From: Chitinophaga oryzae | GTDB taxonomy: Bacteria > Bacteroidota > Bacteroidia > Chitinophagales > Chitinophagaceae | Direction: 5' to 3' | Length of the DNA: 64,000 nucleotides | Assembly: GCF_012516375.2 (NCBI RefSeq) | Contig: NZ_CP051204.2 | Span: 1,984,001-2,048,000, forward strand | Shown: piece by piece, positions 35,412 to 43,667 of the stretch | How the letters are laid out: every line of letters starts with the position of its first letter | Numbering within the stretch: position 1 is the first letter of the stretch | Translations under genes and position numbers: made by a program | Notes under the pieces: generated by a model | The model's input: the letters and a program-made list of their open reading frames with translations, nothing else | Database searches by the model: none | What the model was told of the DNA's origin: nothing

Positions 35412-35927
35412 ATGAAAAAACCGTTCATAGCCATCTTCTTATTAATAGGTCTTGCAGGCTGTAAGCCCAAAAAAGCTATCCAACTGAGAGAAGCCATCGA
35501 TCAAAAAGAAAAAACAGCATTCAACATCGTGGTAGGTAAGGGCGGCGCCGAAGAACAGAAGCTGCAATGCCTCATCAAAGGCGACTTCCAGGGTGCGCTT
35601 GCAGCGCTGGACAGGGAGGAAAAAGACTTTGACCGGCTGATAGACAGCATCCGGGTACTGCCGGCAGCGGGTATTAAGCAGGGTGAGCCGCTGAAGGCGG
35701 CCGCTGTGGAATATTACACGGCGCTCAAGACGTTGCAGCTGTTTGACCGGAACGAGGTAGCCCAACAGGAAGCCGCCCGGCGGATGAAAGGCGATTCCGC
35801 CATGAACGCCTATAAAAAGATTTATGAGCTGAATGTGCAAAAGCAGGGGATGTATAAAAACGTGTATGAAAAGGATTCGGTGTTCCACGAGGCTAAGAAA
35901 AGGTTTAATGCGGAGCACGGGATCTGA
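35412..35927 (+). CDS. helical lipoprotein of unknown function
   Basis: 171 residues. Signal peptide MKKPFIAIFLLIGLAGC ends in a good lipobox at Cys17. The mature part is almost entirely helical and charged (AIQLREAIDQKEKTAFNIVV, ALAALDREEKDFDRLIDSIR, and YTALKTLQLFDRNEVAQQEA), suggesting a helical bundle or coiled coil. It would be anchored in the envelope. It is divergent from the small exported protein. Its function is unknown. Confidence 0.65.
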   Translation: MKKPFIAIFLLIGLAGCKPKKAIQLREAIDQKEKTAFNIVVGKGGAEEQKLQCLIKGDFQGALAALDREEKDFDRLIDSIRVLPAAGIKQGEPLKAAAVEYYTALKTLQLFDRNEVAQQEAARRMKGDSAMNAYKKIYELNVQKQGMYKNVYEKDSVFHEAKKRFNAEHGI

Positions 35928-36378
35928 CCGGCTATAGTCCTTCTATATAACATTCGAAAAAAGGCCGCTCCTGGAAAAGCTGTGTGTAATTAAAGATAGC
36001 AGGTACTCCGGAGAATGATGTTTTTATATTGTTTTTTTCTTATATGATTTCTCCGGTTTTGTTGTGAGTGTCCTACGGAGAGAGAGCAATCGTAGGTACT
36101 TACTTTTGCAATAATATCATCTCGGAGCTGTTGTCTTCAGTGTTAATGGATCAATGGAGTTGATGCGGCGCTTCATAAAAGGAATAAGTCCCCGGTATAT
36201 ATTGATGTTGTGAGCCACGGTCAAGGAAATGGCAAAAAATGGAGAAGAGTTGGACCGCTGCAATTTGAAATTTCGTTTTTCTGTAATAGTACCTTTTTTC
36301 TCCGGTTGCGTTTTATTATTGAGAGACTTATGTACTGTTGAGATAAACAAATTTAATTGAAGCTTTCAAAAAACTTTA
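35928..36378. other. intergenic region upstream of the AT-rich gene pair
   Basis: 451 bp. A perfect TActTTTG -7 box lies at 36101-36108, next to an inverted repeat CCTACG...CGTAGG (36072-36096), but no upstream TTG is at the right distance and 270 bp remain to the next start. A minus-strand 77-codon frame at 36117-36350 is not convincing. Base composition becomes AT-rich from here to about 38.3 kb. Confidence 0.35.
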
Positions 36379-37653
36379 ATGAAAAAGGAATTTGCTTTAG
36401 CAATTGATTATGGTGGCAACCATGATGACATATTCGATCGTTATACCAGTGAAATTGAACAATCGAGACAGCTGGGAAAGCCGGTTTTCGGGTTACGGGA
36501 GATCATGAATAAGGTGGATCTTATTAAGATGTTATTACGGCGTTTATCCGAAACGAAAGGCACTGAGAATGAAAATGAATTGATAGCTGGTGGTGTTGTT
36601 ATAAAAAAGACCCTGGGATTACTCAAAAAGTGGATTATTTTATTTCTGAACAGGAGTAAAAATAGCAGTATAGTTTATCTTTTCAACTATGAACTCGATG
36701 ATATAATCGGATATATAGCCGCAGAGAATATCCATAGCCGATCAATCGCGGTTATTGAAAGGGATTTTTCTTCTTTTTTTCTGATACAGAAAATTGATTT
36801 TGAAACTATTGTGAACGAGTGGGGAGATGATAGGTTCTCCCTGATGTCTAATGGCATAGTTGATCTGAGCAGTCAGGTGGTTGATAAACTTGTTGCTGAA
36901 CTTCAGCCTACATTATTTTCTCCGTCGCCGATGGCTGTGAGGACTTTACGGCAGTCCCACCCATCAATGTCCGCTCAGATAGCCAACATCGCGCTGAAGT
37001 ATGAAAGTACGAACGAGGGATTTATGCCAGACGGAGAGAATGTTGAGTACGTCTGGTCTGTTGATATTTGGATTGATACGAGGGATGCTGGCATCGCCAA
37101 TAAATTTATGAATTTAATTTCTTCCACACTTTGTTATATTCCAAATGTTAAAATGGATATCCTAAGTGCTGGAGTTGGAAGCTTTTTTCAAAATTGTATT
37201 TTAAAAATGAAAGGATTTTTTGCGAAAGAGAAAACGAAAGAAATTTTTACCAAGGCGCAGAAAGCGGCGGAAGGATATGCCCTTGACAGGCATTTTGAGC
37301 CTTATGAAAAGATGAAAGCGGAACGAGAAAAAACACAGGAAGAGACAAAACGTATGATGTCGGAAGAGCAGACGAGGGAATACAATGAGCTGCTGCTCGA
37401 GGCAAAAAGAGAAGAAGTTAAAGCCATGAAGCTGGCTAATAAAAAGCAGGAAATGGAGATGGATGATATGTTGGTTGAGCGACTGGCAAGAGGGTTAGTT
37501 CAAATAGGTACTGATTTCCGAGTAGGCGCAAACGATCGATTGGCGATACAGCGGGAGAATGGTCGGCTTACAACGGGAGATATGCATGAAATTGATATAA
37601 GAGCGGAACGGCGCCAGATTGACGGAGGGCAGGATATTTCCCGTGATGCCTGA
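36379..37653 (+). CDS. unrecognised protein of an AT-rich two-gene island
   Basis: 424 residues with no signal peptide and no clear membrane helix (one hydrophobic stretch, LLKKWIILFLN, near 85). The first 280 residues look like a mixed alpha/beta domain (FALAIDYGG, SRSIAVIERDFSSFFLIQKI, VEYVWSVDIWIDT). Residues 290-370 are a highly charged coiled coil with repeated Glu/Lys (EREKTQEETKRMMSEEQTRE). The tail is basic (AIQREN, AERRQID). Codons and bases are markedly more AT-rich than in flanking genes, which suggests transfer. I do not recognise the family. The next gene is 122 nt downstream, on the same strand and with the same composition. Confidence 0.6.
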   Translation: MKKEFALAIDYGGNHDDIFDRYTSEIEQSRQLGKPVFGLREIMNKVDLIKMLLRRLSETKGTENENELIAGGVVIKKTLGLLKKWIILFLNRSKNSSIVYLFNYELDDIIGYIAAENIHSRSIAVIERDFSSFFLIQKIDFETIVNEWGDDRFSLMSNGIVDLSSQVVDKLVAELQPTLFSPSPMAVRTLRQSHPSMSAQIANIALKYESTNEGFMPDGENVEYVWSVDIWIDTRDAGIANKFMNLISSTLCYIPNVKMDILSAGVGSFFQNCILKMKGFFAKEKTKEIFTKAQKAAEGYALDRHFEPYEKMKAEREKTQEETKRMMSEEQTREYNELLLEAKREEVKAMKLANKKQEMEMDDMLVERLARGLVQIGTDFRVGANDRLAIQRENGRLTTGDMHEIDIRAERRQIDGGQDISRDA

Positions 37654-37775
37654 GTGAATTAATGAAAATTATATAATATGATAGTGGACAAAGGTAAAAT
37701 GCGTTAATGGAGATGTCATTTCCATTAATGTTCCTTATCCTTAATATATTCTTCATACTTTAGCAAAATACTAAC

Positions 37776-38264
37776 GTGGAATTATTGCAATATGAATTTA
37801 TTACAGCACCTAAAGGATCGTATTTAAACCGCCTTGGAGAACTGGTAAAGAAAATTCGGTATTACCGCATGAATGTACCAATAGAAGGATTTAGAGCGGC
37901 GTTACCTGGTCTTAAACTGGTGGAGCAAGAGTTGCAAGAATTTGATGATTCCATTGGACTTGGGAAGAGAAACTATATAGATGAAATAATGGAAGAGTTG
38001 CAGCAGGAAGCCGAGGTTGAGGAAAAGTTAATGGCGGATATTGTGAGGTTTTCTAAAACAATTGTCAATACTATCTTTCACGAGGAATTTGTCGCAGATG
38101 AGTTTGCTTTCGATTTTCGAATTAAAGAAGCTGTTAAATGGTTGGAGTTTTATGGGTATAAAAACGAGCAGGTAATTGACGAAAAATTAAATGTCGTAAA
38201 AGATATTTTTCGATCTGTATGTTCAATGCATAATATAATTTTTATTGACAGTACCCTAACTTAG
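37776..38264 (+). CDS. unrecognised acidic helical protein, partner of the upstream gene
   Basis: 162 residues from GTG 37776; no ATG is available near the start. The product is acidic and helical (IDEIMEELQQEAEVEEKLMA) with conserved-looking aromatic blocks (KWLEFYGYKNEQVIDEKLNV). There is no signal peptide or membrane segment. It shares the low GC content of the upstream unknown gene and likely came with it. A pair of one large coiled-coil protein and one small acidic protein could be a two-part system, but nothing specific can be claimed. Confidence 0.55.
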   Translation: MELLQYEFITAPKGSYLNRLGELVKKIRYYRMNVPIEGFRAALPGLKLVEQELQEFDDSIGLGKRNYIDEIMEELQQEAEVEEKLMADIVRFSKTIVNTIFHEEFVADEFAFDFRIKEAVKWLEFYGYKNEQVIDEKLNVVKDIFRSVCSMHNIIFIDSTLT

Positions 38265-38337
38265 TATAGAATGTATTCACAAATATACTTCTTCCTCTAC
38301 AACTGGATGAGATTGCATGTTAGGTTCAGAAAATAAC

Positions 38338-39114
38338 TTACCATCGCTTTAAAGCCCCATCTCCAAACACCCATTCGGGTGTATACAACTTTCGGCCAAA
38401 ATCCGCATCATACCACGGCGTGGCAGCAGCCGGGTTTTTCAGAATATGTATATTCTGTGCCGGCATATAGCTCTGAGCGAGCAGGAATATCTTTTTACCG
38501 GAACGGTTTTCCGCTACGTCCATCACAATGACAGCGTGACCGGGAGATCCTCCCTGGATAAAGACATCCCCGGCTTGTATGTTTTTCGTTGATGGTACCT
38601 GTTTCAGTTCACGGCTAAGAGAAAGCGTGCCGGCGTAGGAGAATACGGTTTCCAGGTATTTTTCAAACTGCGCTCTGCCTTGGGCTGGTGCTGCTATCCG
38701 TTTCCGTAACAGTTTTCCCTGTTGCAGTACAAAGCGGTCTCCCTTCAGCCAGCCGCTGTAGCCTATTTGTGTACCGTCTGTTGCCTTGAAAGTAATGGCT
38801 TCGGTGCGACCGCCCTTATACAGGTATTCAGCGCGCAGGCGAATGACGGCGTCGGCGCATTGTTGCAGGTCTTTTTCACCTACAGGCATGTCAAGTACTG
38901 CGTATTGTGCCTGCTGGTTTCTTTTGGGTGTGCCGTTATACAGATATACCGTTTTGTCTGATTTCAGGGAACAGTTCCGCAGCCATTCTCCGAAAGAGTG
39001 CCGCTCCTGGGTGATTCGTGTATACCCTGCAGGTAGTGGTATGTCACTCACTTTCTGCTGCCCGTAGGTGGTGGTCACTGCTATCGCCAGCAGCATAAAA
39101 AGAAATGGTTTCAT
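38338..39114 (-). CDS. secreted DUF4846 family protein
   Basis: 258 residues from ATG 39114; an upstream in-frame ATG at 39147 would add 11 residues before the signal peptide. Signal peptide up to TYGQQK. The mature domain matches DUF4846: SFGEWLRNCSLKSDKTVYLY, YAVLDMPVGEKDLQQCADAV, RLRAEYLY, and the closing block IQAGDVFIQGGSPGHAVIVM then DVA, whose Cys/His spacing resembles NlpC/P60-like folds. It may be periplasmic and act on peptidoglycan or peptides, which is not shown. It is 53 nt downstream of the DUF6624 gene. Confidence 0.75.
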   Translation of the reverse strand: MKPFLFMLLAIAVTTTYGQQKVSDIPLPAGYTRITQERHSFGEWLRNCSLKSDKTVYLYNGTPKRNQQAQYAVLDMPVGEKDLQQCADAVIRLRAEYLYKGGRTEAITFKATDGTQIGYSGWLKGDRFVLQQGKLLRKRIAAPAQGRAQFEKYLETVFSYAGTLSLSRELKQVPSTKNIQAGDVFIQGGSPGHAVIVMDVAENRSGKKIFLLAQSYMPAQNIHILKNPAAATPWYDADFGRKLYTPEWVFGDGALKRW

Positions 39115-39166
39115 GTAACCGTTTTCCGGAAGATGCAGTTCCCGCAAAATTCCATAAACTATATGC

Positions 39167-39820
39167 TCAGTATAAATCCGGTTTCATCACCCCCTTCTCC
39201 TGGTAACTTTTCTTATTCATCTCGTAGTGCATCTCCGTCATCTGGTTCAGATAATCTTTCAATGGGGATAACGTATATTCCTTCCTGATCTTGTCCACAT
39301 TAACAGAGTCGATCAACCCAATCTTTGGGAAAGCCCTGCCGGTGGTGTTGACCTGGTAGGTGACCTGTGTGCCGAATAGTTGTTTTTTACCGGCATTGAC
39401 CTGCACCCGGTCGTACAGGTAAGCGTAGTTATTGGGATTGGCATTCTGTTTTTTTACTTCTTTCTCCATCGCCTTCAGCACTTTGGTCTGGAATCCGGGG
39501 AACTTATCGCTGTGCTGTACCAGCAGCCAGAAGTGGTTGGAGCCTTCTTTACCCACCATATCGATGCCCGGGAACCCGTACTGCCGGAAGATAACGGCGA
39601 TTCTTTTCTGATGTGTCGTATACACGCTGTCTTTAAAGCGGTCCCATTGCTCCTGCGTATATTCCTTGTACTTCCCCTGTCGAACGAAAGCTGCGATCTG
39701 GTCGGTTTTTACCATTTCCGCCAGTTCGTTTTTCAGCGCGGTTTTTTTGCTGTCGGTGAGCCTGGTGGCGCAGCCGGTCAACAGCGAAATGAGTAGTGCC
39801 AGGAAGATTATTTTTATCAT
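39167..39820 (-). CDS. DUF6624 family lipoprotein
   Basis: 217 residues. Signal peptide MIKIIFLALLISLLTGC with lipobox at Cys17. The mature part shows the DUF6624 pattern: YGFPGIDMVGKEGSNHFWLL then VQHSDKFPGFQ, AYLYDRVQVNAGKKQLFGTQ and a C-terminal helix rich in Tyr/Met. Family members are small periplasmic proteins of unknown role, frequent in Bacteroidota. It is cotranscribed with the DUF4846 gene. Divergent from the HxlR regulator 312 bp away. Confidence 0.7.
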   Translation of the reverse strand: MIKIIFLALLISLLTGCATRLTDSKKTALKNELAEMVKTDQIAAFVRQGKYKEYTQEQWDRFKDSVYTTHQKRIAVIFRQYGFPGIDMVGKEGSNHFWLLVQHSDKFPGFQTKVLKAMEKEVKKQNANPNNYAYLYDRVQVNAGKKQLFGTQVTYQVNTTGRAFPKIGLIDSVNVDKIRKEYTLSPLKDYLNQMTEMHYEMNKKSYQEKGVMKPDLY

Positions 39821-40038
39821 GTCAGACGGATGTTAAGAGGAAGATACAAGAATTTATACTTGTTTTCCCCGGTTCCGTCTCCGCGCAGGATAATGCTCAC
39901 CTGCTGCCAGCACCATCCGCCATGTCGGGCGCCAGGCATCCGTGCATACATCAATGGTTAATTTTCAAATGATTGTGCGTAAATATCGTTAAACGATAGC
40001 AGGGATAATAGCGCCCATACAAAATCCAGTCTGATTTT

Positions 40039-40066
40039 TTTGTAATCCATTTTAAAATTATTTTTG
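40039..40066 (+). promoter_or_regulatory. candidate promoter of the HxlR gene
   Basis: TTTG at 40039-40042 and a perfect TAttTTTG box at 40059-40066, with a spacer of 16 nt that is shorter than in the better promoters here. The 312-bp gap (39821-40132) holds nothing else I can support. Confidence 0.35.
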
Positions 40067-40132
40067 CAAACTTATCTACGCCCTGAAAGGTGGCCAATCT
40101 CTTACCCTAAAGTGAGTCGTTAAATCACAGGT

Positions 40133-40489
40133 ATGTCAAGCAAGATCAAAGCGAGTTCATCAAATGCCCATAACCTTCAGTTGTTGGCCGCAGCCCATGA
40201 TGTAAATGATATTCTGAGGATGATCAGCGCCCGCTGGAAAATGGAACTACTCTGCAATATATCCATAGGGGTGAACCAGTTCAGCCGCTTAAAGGAGAAG
40301 TTTCCCTCCCTGTCGGACCAGATATTAGGTAAACGATTGTCGGAGATGGTGAATGAAGGATTGATAGTGAAGGAATATATTGCTGACACGGTACCGCCGC
40401 AAACCCTTTACCGGCATACCGACAAAGCGAAAGCGCTGATGGAAATATTACAGCAGCTGCATGTATGGGGAAACAAAAGCTGGGAGTAA
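40133..40489 (+). CDS. HxlR-family transcriptional regulator
   Basis: 118 residues. The winged helix of HxlR proteins is clear: DVNDILRMISARWKMELLCN, FSRLKEKFPSLSDQILGKRL, SEMVNEGLIVKEYI and LYRHTDKAKALMEILQQLH. Unlike many members there is no N-terminal sensor cysteine. It usually represses a divergent or neighbouring redox or efflux gene; here the divergent neighbours are the DUF6624 and DUF4846 genes. It is followed by a bidirectional terminator. Confidence 0.85.
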   Translation: MSSKIKASSSNAHNLQLLAAAHDVNDILRMISARWKMELLCNISIGVNQFSRLKEKFPSLSDQILGKRLSEMVNEGLIVKEYIADTVPPQTLYRHTDKAKALMEILQQLHVWGNKSWE

Positions 40490-40497
40490 TTCAGATA

Positions 40498-40533
40498 GAT
40501 GTTAAGGGAAGTTGATGACTTTCCCTTAACATC
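40498..40533. terminator. bidirectional terminator
   Basis: A 13-bp stem GATGTTAAGGGAA/TTCCCTTAACATC (40498-40510 with 40521-40533) lies between the HxlR and GH106 stops. Confidence 0.7.
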
Positions 40534-40539
40534 AGCGTA

Positions 40540-43500
40540 TTATTGTATTACCTGTATCTCATAATCTTCCGTCAGGCCATAATCATAAAGATCATATGCA
40601 TCCCCGGAAGGTTGTGTTTTGACATTATACCACTTGCCGGGATCTACCAATCCGGGAACGGGCTTGTTGTAAAACGGTCCCAGCAGGTTCTTCAGGCTGC
40701 CGATCACCGTCACTTCCACTGTATTCTTCCCTTTTTTTACGAACTGCCCGATGTCCAGCCTGTCGGGTGCTGCGGTGATAATACCGGCAAATTCACCATT
40801 TACTTTCACCGCGGCCACTGTGCCCTGCCATTTGCCCAGGACTACGGCGTACGAAGCAGCCGGCCCGTTCGCCGTAAAAGTTTTCGTATAGGCGATGCCC
40901 TGGCTGTATAACGGTAATCCCTGCTGCCGCCAGTGGCCTATCTGCACCGGTTTGGGTGCTGCAATGTTCCAGCCCTGTGCGGCTGCTTCAAGGTTAAAAT
41001 CACCGAGAATATACACCGGTTCAATTTCAGCGTACACACTCATGGGCGCTACGGTCACCACCAGTTCATTATCGCCGGCTTTTAAGTGCTGACCGATCTG
41101 GTACACGCCGAAAGACCGGTCCAGCCACCATTTGCCGGGTTCGTTCTTAACAGTTGCCCCGTTGATTTTCACACTGTGCCAGAGGCCCGGCTGCTCTATC
41201 ACCGCTTTAAAGTGGCGGCCGTCGACGCCGTCTTTCAGGTTAAAATGATACACCACCGTATAGCCGGTGCCGGTAGAGAAGGTATCCCTTCTCACGATGG
41301 CGTCTTTAAACTGGGTACGGTTGTTCCACGGGTTACCCACACCGTCGGTAAATCCATGATGTTTGAACGCGGTATTGGAAGCCTGGCCAACATGCAGCTG
41401 TTGATAGCTGGTGTCTGGATGATGCAGATAAAGGTCACAGAAATCTATTGTCAGCGTGTTGTCTGACGGGCGCGATACCACCGTCGCGGAAGCGTCGACG
41501 GCAGCCCATTCGCCGGCCTGTGGCTTCGGCTGGTACCCGGCCTGTTGCTTATCCGCGATGAACAACATCAGGCTGCCGGCGGGCGGTACATTAACATCAA
41601 ACTGCACTTCCCCGTTTTGTTGCGTGCACCGGTAACGGACAATCTTCCCGGAATGCATCTCCATTTCCAGTACGTCGCTGCCCTTCATACAGACCTTGCC
41701 GGAAGAAGCATTCGTCATGCTGGCGTTGGTCAGCAGCAGTAGCTCGCCGTTGGCCAGCTTCCGCCGCTGGTGATATAGATTGCCACCGGTACTATCCCTG
41801 CCGGTTACACGAAAACCAGTGTTCCGGAAAAGTGTTGTGTTTACGGCCTGTACTTTAGCTGGCAGAAACAGGGCGGCCAGCGATGGGTTCTCCGCACCGT
41901 CAACCAACCGTAACTGCTCAAAACAAATAACCTTTCCACCGGCGGCCATGTAGTCTTTCAACAGCCGGAAAGTGGCGCCGTTAATGTTTTCCATGCCAGG
42001 TGGTATCACCACCGTCCTGTAAGCCCGTCTTCCGATGATGAATCGGTCACCCTCTACCCGCCCATTGTCTTTAATGATATTCTCGGACCCCAAGTCATAC
42101 TCCAGCTGTGCTCTTTGCATCGTGGTCACGAAATCATTAAAGCTTTTGGTGATGTCGAAGAAACGTTTATGCTCTCCGTCCCGGGCGTAGTACATCCAGG
42201 CGGAGGTGGTGGGCTCGATGATGAGGATATCATTATACTGCTGTCCCTGGGTCAACAGGTAAGACAGCCGCGTAAAGTAATGGTTCATTTGACGGTAGTA
42301 GGGCCACCACGGCTCATGGTAGGAGAAGCTGGGCGGATAGTCGTATTTACGTGCACCCGTCAGCGTCATAAACGACAAATGCTGGTTCATGAAGTTGACG
42401 CCCAGTACAAACTGCCAGTCGGCCAGCCGTTTCATGTCCTTAAAGGTCAGCTCCCAGCCGCCACCGCCGTAGGTTTCAGACAGTGCACGGGTTTTGCCCA
42501 GCTGGTTGGCCACGCTGCTCAGCTCCTTTACCGCGCGGATATTGCCGAATTGTACCGGCTTATCTTCGCTGAACTGGTTGAACAACATATCGATGCCCGG
42601 CATCTGATGCCAGGCGTACATCGCCATGTTGTCGGGGCCATGATAGGGACTGGGCCATCCATGCTCCCAGTAGTGGCCGGTCCACACCAGCTGGTGTTTT
42701 TGCATGTAGTCCGCCACCGGCTTGGACCATCGGTCAACGAACAGCTGCAACAGCATCTCGTAATAGTTGTGGCGGACCCGCTTCCAGTCACCGGTTTCCT
42801 TGAAGAGAGAAGGCAGGTGCAGCCGGAGATCATATCCCCAGTTTTTATAAAAGCGGTCGAACAGGTCGGGCGTCCAGCGGACGCAGTTGCGCCCTTCATT
42901 GATAATGGTCGGCTCATCGGAGAACACGCCCTTGATGGCTTTACCAAATTCTTTACCAATCACTTTTTCATAACCTTTGTAGGTCACGTCGATGAACTTT
43001 TCGGTAACGCCTTTAGCCATCAGGTCTACGTAGGATACGCCGATAGGACCGGCCACAGAGCCGCGGTTGGAACGTTGATAGTTTACCTTTTTGAAGAGTT
43101 GGTACTGCCCGGGTTTACCGGCTTCCTGCTGCAGCTGCCCGGTGATATCTTTGTGATCACCATTTTCCTTTTTCAGCACAAGGAAATAGGGAGACAGATC
43201 TGCGGGTAACAGGGTCGCTTCTTCCATATACAACATCTGCCCCTGGTTATACGCTTCGGGCATTTGTTCTCCCACCAGGCCACCGCCAAAGCCGGTAGGG
43301 TAGGAGTTTTCGTCGTATATCCAGATGTTTAGCCCCAGTTTCTTTCCTTGTTGCACAGCATATGTAAATAGATCAAACCACTCTTTCGACAGGTATTCCG
43401 TAATTAATCCCGGCCGCGGATGAATAATAACACCGCCGAAATCATTCCTGCGGTAGTCGTTCAGCATGGAGTCGATATTAGGTTTGGTGACTTTGGTGTT

Positions 43501-43665
43501 CCATACCCAGAAAGGTACTGTCCCATAATCCACGCCGGGGTTTTTAAATCCGGCGGCCACGTCTTCAAACCGCTGCAGCTTTTGTTGCGCCTGTATATGG
43601 GAAGACGCCATTACAGCGGCGATGGTCAGCGTACGGCATAAGAATTGGCGAATGCTTTTTTGCAT
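40540..43665 (-). CDS. GH106-like glycoside hydrolase (alpha-L-rhamnosidase type)
   Basis: 1041 residues. Signal peptide up to ASSHIQAQQ. The N-terminal catalytic barrel carries FWVWNTKVTKPNIDSML, FGGVIIHPRPG, NIWIYDENSYPTGFGGGLVG and IKGVFSDEPT, the pattern of the GH106 rhamnosidase family. Beta-sandwich domains fill the C-terminal half (HSVKINGATVKNE, AAVKVNGEFAGI). Family members remove alpha-L-rhamnose from plant pectin (rhamnogalacturonan) or other glycans, acting in the periplasm or at the surface. It is the last gene of the PUL, 2 nt after the GH20 gene. Confidence 0.85.
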   Translation of the reverse strand: MQKSIRQFLCRTLTIAAVMASSHIQAQQKLQRFEDVAAGFKNPGVDYGTVPFWVWNTKVTKPNIDSMLNDYRRNDFGGVIIHPRPGLITEYLSKEWFDLFTYAVQQGKKLGLNIWIYDENSYPTGFGGGLVGEQMPEAYNQGQMLYMEEATLLPADLSPYFLVLKKENGDHKDITGQLQQEAGKPGQYQLFKKVNYQRSNRGSVAGPIGVSYVDLMAKGVTEKFIDVTYKGYEKVIGKEFGKAIKGVFSDEPTIINEGRNCVRWTPDLFDRFYKNWGYDLRLHLPSLFKETGDWKRVRHNYYEMLLQLFVDRWSKPVADYMQKHQLVWTGHYWEHGWPSPYHGPDNMAMYAWHQMPGIDMLFNQFSEDKPVQFGNIRAVKELSSVANQLGKTRALSETYGGGGWELTFKDMKRLADWQFVLGVNFMNQHLSFMTLTGARKYDYPPSFSYHEPWWPYYRQMNHYFTRLSYLLTQGQQYNDILIIEPTTSAWMYYARDGEHKRFFDITKSFNDFVTTMQRAQLEYDLGSENIIKDNGRVEGDRFIIGRRAYRTVVIPPGMENINGATFRLLKDYMAAGGKVICFEQLRLVDGAENPSLAALFLPAKVQAVNTTLFRNTGFRVTGRDSTGGNLYHQRRKLANGELLLLTNASMTNASSGKVCMKGSDVLEMEMHSGKIVRYRCTQQNGEVQFDVNVPPAGSLMLFIADKQQAGYQPKPQAGEWAAVDASATVVSRPSDNTLTIDFCDLYLHHPDTSYQQLHVGQASNTAFKHHGFTDGVGNPWNNRTQFKDAIVRRDTFSTGTGYTVVYHFNLKDGVDGRHFKAVIEQPGLWHSVKINGATVKNEPGKWWLDRSFGVYQIGQHLKAGDNELVVTVAPMSVYAEIEPVYILGDFNLEAAAQGWNIAAPKPVQIGHWRQQGLPLYSQGIAYTKTFTANGPAASYAVVLGKWQGTVAAVKVNGEFAGIITAAPDRLDIGQFVKKGKNTVEVTVIGSLKNLLGPFYNKPVPGLVDPGKWYNVKTQPSGDAYDLYDYGLTEDYEIQVIQ

Positions 43666-43667
43666 GG

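Noticed and set aside
36117..36350. 77-codon minus-strand frame before the AT-rich pair
   Set aside because: Basic, low-complexity translation without recognisable features in an intergenic region holding a promoter-like box.
42115..43209. 364-codon plus-strand frame opposite the GH106 gene
   Set aside because: Antisense to an intact signal-peptide-bearing glycosidase; no domain pattern of its own.
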